From the NCBI GenBank assembly GCA_902768605.1, contig CACXLY010000052.1, positions 1 to 22,231 of the forward strand: a stretch of 22,231 bases of DNA, written 5' to 3'. This stretch comes from an uncultured Bacteroidales bacterium. Lineage in GTDB: Bacteria; Bacteroidota; Bacteroidia; Bacteroidales; Bacteroidaceae. Positions within the stretch are counted from its first letter, which is position 1. Each line of letters starts with the position of its first letter. The notes beneath the pieces were generated by a model. The model made no database searches and was not told the DNA's origin. It saw only the letters and a program-made list of their open reading frames with translations. The position numbers and the translations under genes are program-made. Below, piece after piece: positions 16,170-22,231 of this stretch.

Positions 16170-16177
16170 CAAAGGTA
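16170..16177 (-). promoter_or_regulatory. -7 box for nadK
   Basis: TACCTTTG reads on the - strand, 22 bases before the nadK ATG. The expected -33 TTTG is not clear, so the promoter is weaker than others in the window. Confidence 0.55.
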
Positions 16178-16220
16178 CGAAAAAGTTTATAGTTTATGGG
16201 GCAATGTCTAAAGTTTTTTG

Positions 16221-16228
16221 TACATTTG
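16221..16228 (+). promoter_or_regulatory. -7 box for the DJ-1/ispD/recG run
   Basis: TACATTTG is 70 bases upstream of the DJ-1-family ATG. A -33 TTTG at the normal spacing is not evident. The two divergent -7 boxes are only ~43 bases apart. Confidence 0.5.
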
Positions 16229-16298
16229 CAGAAAATATGTATCAAAAACCAACCTATAACGACTTTACCTTACATCTATTAATATAAACTTTACCAAT

Positions 16299-16847
16299 AT
16301 GATTTACGTCTTTTTAGCTACCGGTTTCGAGGACATCGAAGCCATTGCCCCGGTTGACATCATGCGTCGTGCCGGACTGAAAGTGCAAACAGTTTCCATA
16401 ACAGGCGAACGCACCGTAGCGAGTGCTCATGGAGTGGGCATTGCGGCCGACATCATGCTCCAGGATGTTGACTTCCGGAAAGCAGAGATGCTCGTGCTGC
16501 CAGGCGGACTGCCTGGTTCGACGAATCTCGACGCTTGCCAGCCTTTGACGAGAGCCATCAAGCAACATTTCGATGCAGGTGGAGCCATAGCAGCCATTTG
16601 TGCCGCTCCGCTTGTGTTCGGCCATCTTGGACTGCTCGAGGGACGTCGTGCCACTTGCTACCCGGGCGTTGAACCCGAGCTGAGAGGTGCTGATTATACT
16701 GCCGCAATTGTTGAGCAAGACGGCAATATCATCACAGGCAAAGGCCCCGGAGCGGCGTTCGAGTTCGGCTATACAATCGTCGACTACTTCCTCGGCGAAG
16801 GAGCTTCCATGCCTTTGCGTCAAGGGATGATATACGCAGAGCTATAG
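16299..16847 (+). CDS. DJ-1/PfpI-family protein (YajL-like)
   Basis: This 182-residue single-domain protein belongs to the DJ-1/ThiJ/YajL group. The nucleophile-elbow Cys is C101 in AAICAAP, and the partner acid is E14 in GFEDIEAIAPVD, aligning with C106 and E18 of human DJ-1. The glycine-rich VLPGGLPGSTNL (66-77) and the late GPGAAFEFG segment are typical. Members are linked to protein or nucleotide deglycation, glyoxalase activity or oxidative-stress protection; which applies here is not clear from sequence. Old annotations as a thiamine biosynthesis enzyme are probably wrong. It is followed after ~70 bases by ispD, with half of a palindromic element between them. Confidence 0.9.
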   Translation: MIYVFLATGFEDIEAIAPVDIMRRAGLKVQTVSITGERTVASAHGVGIAADIMLQDVDFRKAEMLVLPGGLPGSTNLDACQPLTRAIKQHFDAGGAIAAICAAPLVFGHLGLLEGRRATCYPGVEPELRGADYTAAIVEQDGNIITGKGPGAAFEFGYTIVDYFLGEGASMPLRQGMIYAEL

Positions 16848-16873
16848 TCCCCTCTAACTCCCCGGGGGGAGGA
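16848..16873. repeat. Half copy of the GC-rich palindromic element
   Basis: Directly after the DJ-1-family stop, TCCCCTCTAACTCCCC runs into a hairpin CTCCCC/GGGGAG (16858-16863/16866-16871). It matches the left half of the elements at 772-853 and 18848-18937. The right half is absent, replaced by AT-rich sequence. Confidence 0.7.
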
Positions 16874-16918
16874 TAAATAGCCCAATTATTAAATCGATAG
16901 TAAATTGTCAAATAGTAA

Positions 16919-17599
16919 ATGATGAAAGCATACGCTGTCATCGTAGCTGGCGGCAAAGGGCTTCGCATGGGCGGAGACGTGCCGAAGCAGTTCCTGCCGA
17001 TTGGCGGGAAACCCGTGCTGATGCACACCATCGAGACGTTTCGAAGGGCTCTCGATGATGTGGAGATTGTGCTCGTGTTGCCTGCCGAACAGCACGACTA
17101 CTGGCAAAAGCTTTGCAAGGACTACAAGTTCCATTCTCCCGAGCTGATTGCCAAGGGTGGCGAGACGCGCTTCCATAGCGTAAAGAACGGTTTGGCGCTC
17201 TTGCCCAATGACATAGAAGCGGTGGTGGGCGTGCACGATGGCGTACGTCCTTTTGTCTCGAAAGAGACGATACGACGATGTTTTGCTGCTGCTGCCGAGG
17301 GGAAAGCCGTGGTGCCCGTAGTGGCCGTTGTCGAGACAGTTCGCCAAATCCTGCCCGACGGCAAGAGTGTGACGCGGCCTCGCGACGAGTACCGTCTGGT
17401 GCAGACGCCGCAGACCTTCCCCCTCGCCTTGCTGAAGGAAGCCTATCAGCAGCCCTTCTCGGATGCCTTTACCGACGATGCCTCTGTCGTAGAAGCGCTG
17501 GGAAAAGACATTGTCATGATAGAAGGCAACCGCGAGAATATCAAAATCACTACGCCATCCGACCTTCGGATTGCCGAGTCGCAAATCCTTTATCCCTGA
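16919..17599 (+). CDS. ispD: 2-C-methyl-D-erythritol 4-phosphate cytidylyltransferase
   Basis: This 226-residue IspD joins CTP and methylerythritol phosphate to make CDP-methylerythritol in the MEP isoprenoid pathway (cytoplasm). The CTP-binding N-terminus reads [18 protein letters not shown] (8-25), followed by GGETRFHSV (80-88), VHDGVRPFV (105-113), and the C-terminal [16 protein letters not shown] and [14 protein letters not shown]. The length is normal. Two ATGs in a row (16919 and 16922) make the first residue uncertain. recG follows with its preferred TTG start five bases after this stop, so the two are probably translated together. Confidence 0.95.
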   Translation: MMKAYAVIVAGGKGLRMGGDVPKQFLPIGGKPVLMHTIETFRRALDDVEIVLVLPAEQHDYWQKLCKDYKFHSPELIAKGGETRFHSVKNGLALLPNDIEAVVGVHDGVRPFVSKETIRRCFAAAAEGKAVVPVVAVVETVRQILPDGKSVTRPRDEYRLVQTPQTFPLALLKEAYQQPFSDAFTDDASVVEALGKDIVMIEGNRENIKITTPSDLRIAESQILYP

Positions 17600-17603
17600 C
17601 CCG

Positions 17604-19784
<2,181 letters not shown>

Positions 19785-19819
19785 ATGAACACAAAGAACG
19801 TATCCTGATGCCACACTCA

Positions 19820-19929
19820 ACGTGAGGCGTCCGACTTTCCCACGTGTAGCGTTTGGCTTTCCCACGTGTAGCGTTAAGCTTTCCCACGTGTAGCGTTTGA
19901 CTTTCCCACGTGAAGCGTCTGCAATCCTC
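19820..19929. repeat. 22-bp tandem repeat array C (5 units)
   Basis: ACGTG occurs at 19820, 19842, 19864, 19886 and 19908, an exact 22-bp period. Units 2-4 read CACGTGTAGCGTT followed by a variable base pair and CTTTCC; outer units are degenerate. The array begins 35 bases after the recG stop in the 383-base gap before the secreted repeat protein. Confidence 0.93.
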
Positions 19930-20095
19930 TTTACTTTCATTGCATTCTTTCGTTATCAATCATTCCAAACATAACTCGCCACCCATCACCTCCTCGTCTG
20001 GCGCAGGCAGAAAACACACCCGACGGCAGTCTTTCCCGTCTTTAAAGCTTCTATCGTGCCCAAAACCATGCCATAACTATAAAAAATATTCACGG
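19930..20095. other. Gene-free spacer
   Basis: Between array C and the next promoter I see no convincing gene. A weak hairpin GACGG/CCGTC (20022-20026/20036-20040) followed by TTTAAA could be a poor terminator for the recG transcript, but the 5-bp stem and 9-base loop are not convincing. Confidence 0.4.
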
Positions 20096-20129
20096 TTTGC
20101 GCATAATTCTTAATTATTTTGTACTTTTG
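20096..20129 (+). promoter_or_regulatory. Bacteroidetes promoter for the secreted repeat protein
   Basis: TTTG at 20096-20099 and TACTTTTG at 20122-20129, 22 bases apart, form a -33/-7 pair. The ATG is 38 bases downstream. Confidence 0.7.
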
Positions 20130-20167
20130 CACGCGAAATTTCAAAACTTATTAGATCTAAGCAAAAC

Positions 20168-22057
20168 ATGAAGAAAATCTTTACCCTAATCATTCTGCTC
20201 CTGACATTCGTCATGGGCACACAAACCGCTCAAGCTTACAACGAGGAGGAAGTCGTTATTACAGGTGCAGAAGGTGACCGCCTGGACTACCAAGTAATAG
20301 CAGCCATGGAGGCAACCGAAACCATAATAGCTGAATATGACGATGGAAATAACATACAATATTACTATTCGAGCGACAGGAAACTATTGTTCACCATCAA
20401 TTCGGACAACATCATCACCGTTGCTTCAGGCGTTTCTTCTGCCGACGACCTCATTTGCGATCCGGATAACGGATTCCGCCAACTTTACAGAATCCCCGAT
20501 GACGTAGAGTTCTTTGAACTTCACTTCATCCAAAATCCCACTAAGGACATGGAGCTAACGCTGATGACAGGCATGAACATAGAAGATCCGGAAAACGAGG
20601 ACACCTACATGACTATTGAGGCGTTAGCTAAATACTCTGATGAACTACGCTGTCACAAAGACGAGGAATCGGGCACGTCAACCTACACGACGTTTGCTGG
20701 CAAAAAATTGTTTTCTGTTACATCTGATGGCATGGCCATCATTGAGGACAACCTGACTGCCGACGACGACATCAACTGGACCATTTCTCCCTTTGAACGC
20801 AATCAACTTTGGTATGCAGGCCAATACATGTCTAATTATATGGTGCCATACAAAACGATAAAGCTGCATTTCGATACCGGCATATACATGGTCCCCAACA
20901 AGCCGACATTGTCGGCCACCCTGAAGTCGGGCGATGATATCTATGATGACCCAGATACCCAGACAATATTCAACCTGCTATGGTATTGCTTCGGCCAGCT
21001 CAGGATGGAGGCATTTGTTAATCCGGACGACGGAGGCCTCGGTGATTGGGTGTTCTTCAACAAGGACGACAAAATGCTGTTTACTCTTCACGAAAACACA
21101 ATTACCCTGGAATCGGATGTCACCTCCGACGACGACATCATCTACACCATCACTCAGGAAGACCTCAAAAGGCTGAAAGAGACAGACATCACAACCTTCC
21201 AAACAGTCTATCCGTACTCGACTATTGAACTGCACTTCAAGACCAACATGTTAGCCACATTGAAGACAGGCATTAACACATCCAACGAGAAAAACGATGA
21301 AATCTTCACAGCGCTGTCCTTAATGCTCTATAATTTCAACCAGCTGCAAATGGACTTCGACGCGGAAACAGGAGGTGCCACGTTCCTTTCCATGGCTGGC
21401 AAGGAACTGTTCACGATGAACAAAGACGCATTCATCACACTCGCTTCTGGCATCACCTCTGCCGACGACATCGTTTACACCATCACGCGCGAAGACCGCA
21501 ATTATTTAAATGATACGAATAAGGAACTCTACGATTACCTTTACGGCATCAAGACAGTAGAAATCCGTTTCGCCCCGCAAACAGAAAACATGGAGGCCAT
21601 ACTCAGAGACGGAACGGATTTGGCGGACGAGAAAAACCTGCAAACCCTCAAAGTAATTCAGATCTTGGTGAACTCACTCAACATCCTGTCAACAGGTTAT
21701 AGAGACGGCTTGACCGCCATCTATTCTCCCAGCGACAAGTTCCTGTTCACACTTACGGAAGAAGGCATTGCCAACGTGAACCAAGACCTCAGGGTCAGCG
21801 ACAACATCATCTACGACATTACCGAAGAAGACCGCGAGAACCTGTACTATTCAGACAGAGATGCCTACGAACTGCTCTTAGACTACAAGGCCATCATGCT
21901 CTACTTCAATTATAATGACCCCGACGGCATCAGAGACATCAAGGACTCCGAAAACCTTAACGATTCTTGGTACACCCTCGATGGCAGGAAGTTGCAAGGC
22001 AAACCTACACAAAGAGGCATCTACATAAAGGATGGCAAAAAGATGTTGATAAAGTAA
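20168..22057 (+). CDS. Secreted protein with five ~110-residue repeats and a Prevotella-type C-terminal tail
   Basis: I do not recognise a named family. The 629-residue protein has a signal peptide with likely cleavage after AQA (residue 23). The mature part is five diverged repeats of ~107-123 residues. Each has a (K)LFT-type strand (74, 181, 304, 414, 527), an SADD/TSDD-type turn (91, 197, 319, 431, 543), I(I/V)YTIT.ED-like segments, and a closing (I/F)ELHF-type strand (116, 231, 353, 464, 576). The repeats are acidic. The end WYTLDGRKLQGKP..RGIYIKDGKKMLIK resembles tails common on secreted Prevotella proteins, some of which are sorted by type IX secretion; the route here is an inference. 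Base composition looks more AT-rich than its neighbours. It has its own promoter and precedes rpsF. Confidence 0.8.
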   Translation: MKKIFTLIILLLTFVMGTQTAQAYNEEEVVITGAEGDRLDYQVIAAMEATETIIAEYDDGNNIQYYYSSDRKLLFTINSDNIITVASGVSSADDLICDPDNGFRQLYRIPDDVEFFELHFIQNPTKDMELTLMTGMNIEDPENEDTYMTIEALAKYSDELRCHKDEESGTSTYTTFAGKKLFSVTSDGMAIIEDNLTADDDINWTISPFERNQLWYAGQYMSNYMVPYKTIKLHFDTGIYMVPNKPTLSATLKSGDDIYDDPDTQTIFNLLWYCFGQLRMEAFVNPDDGGLGDWVFFNKDDKMLFTLHENTITLESDVTSDDDIIYTITQEDLKRLKETDITTFQTVYPYSTIELHFKTNMLATLKTGINTSNEKNDEIFTALSLMLYNFNQLQMDFDAETGGATFLSMAGKELFTMNKDAFITLASGITSADDIVYTITREDRNYLNDTNKELYDYLYGIKTVEIRFAPQTENMEAILRDGTDLADEKNLQTLKVIQILVNSLNILSTGYRDGLTAIYSPSDKFLFTLTEEGIANVNQDLRVSDNIIYDITEEDRENLYYSDRDAYELLLDYKAIMLYFNYNDPDGIRDIKDSENLNDSWYTLDGRKLQGKPTQRGIYIKDGKKMLIK

Positions 22058-22073
22058 AATAATCGAGCAAAAG

Positions 22074-22105
22074 TTTGGCCATTCCAGAAAAAAGCCGTAC
22101 CTTTG
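22074..22105 (+). promoter_or_regulatory. Promoter of the rpsF ribosomal operon
   Basis: TTTG at 22074-22077 and TACCTTTG at 22098-22105, 20 bases apart, give a textbook Bacteroidetes promoter. About 45 bases of leader precede the rpsF ATG. Confidence 0.8.
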
Positions 22106-22153
22106 CCGCGCTTTTAAGCACAAAACATTATATATTAACTTATTTAACGTATT

Positions 22154-22231
22154 ATGAACCAATACGAAACCGTTTTCATTTTGACTCCCGTTTTGTCTGA
22201 TGAACAGATGAAGGAAACGGTAGAAAAGTTC
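22154..22231 (+). CDS. rpsF: Ribosomal protein S6, N-terminal 26 residues
   Basis: The frame starts with ATG at 22154 and runs off the right edge. The visible residues MNQYETVFILTPVLSDEQMK then ETVEKF match the beginning of ribosomal protein S6 (bS6), which binds the central domain of 16S rRNA together with S18. In Bacteroidales rpsF is normally followed by rpsR and rplI, which would lie beyond the window. The good promoter just upstream supports this as the first gene of that operon. Confidence 0.93.
   Translation, partial: MNQYETVFILTPVLSDEQMKETVEKF

Noticed and set aside
19910..20113. 67-residue frame after array C
   Set aside because: Starts inside the array, has no motif, and runs into the promoter of the next gene.

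Overview
The window looks like a chromosomal segment from a Bacteroidales bacterium, most likely a Prevotella-type (Prevotellaceae) genome. Supporting this are the many TAnnTTTG -7 boxes with an upstream TTTG -33 box, the lack of clear Shine-Dalgarno sites, an RprX/RprY-type two-component pair, the DUF4296 and DUF4827 lipoprotein families, and a secreted protein with the C-terminal tail typical of Prevotella (WYTLDGRKLQGKP...GIYI.DGKK). No tRNA, rRNA, CRISPR array, phage or insertion-sequence gene was seen.

Layout. (1) 1-5251 (+) is a closely packed run: the end of a DksA/TraR-like gene, lspA, a DUF4296 lipoprotein gene that overlaps lspA, a 61-residue protein, dCMP deaminase, an S41 protease and an NrnA-type DHH phosphoesterase. 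(2) 5591-7434 (+) holds a DUF4827 lipoprotein and hemW. (3) 7546-9702 (+) is an EF-G paralog whose G domain lacks the catalytic His of ordinary EF-G; it has its own promoter and terminator. (4) 9825-12125 (+) is rprX-rprY. (5) 12470-16147 (-) holds an outer-membrane protein, then nadK followed by an ABC exporter. (6) 16299-19784 (+) is a DJ-1 family protein, ispD and recG. (7) 20168-22057 (+) is a secreted protein made of five ~110-residue repeats, and rpsF starts at 22154.

The non-coding DNA is the most unusual part. The only three gene-free gaps over 300 bases (after nrnA, after rprY, after recG) each contain a tandem array with an exact 22-bp period: 9, 9 and 5 units. The arrays differ in sequence but share the period, an ACGTG/ACATG/ACTAG core that is usually part of a palindromic hexamer, and in two arrays a CGTTGGC-like block. 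Within arrays, some units differ in ways that keep an internal dyad. I know of no described family that matches.

A second repeat family is a GC-rich two-hairpin palindromic element of 82-90 bp. One copy forms the first ~28 codons of the DUF4296 lipoprotein gene. Another lies in frame inside recG, between helicase motifs II and III. A half copy sits between the DJ-1 gene and ispD. This resembles in principle the in-frame Rickettsia palindromic elements. A third type, AT-rich short repeats, sits at gene junctions, and several genes there appear to use TTG or GTG starts.
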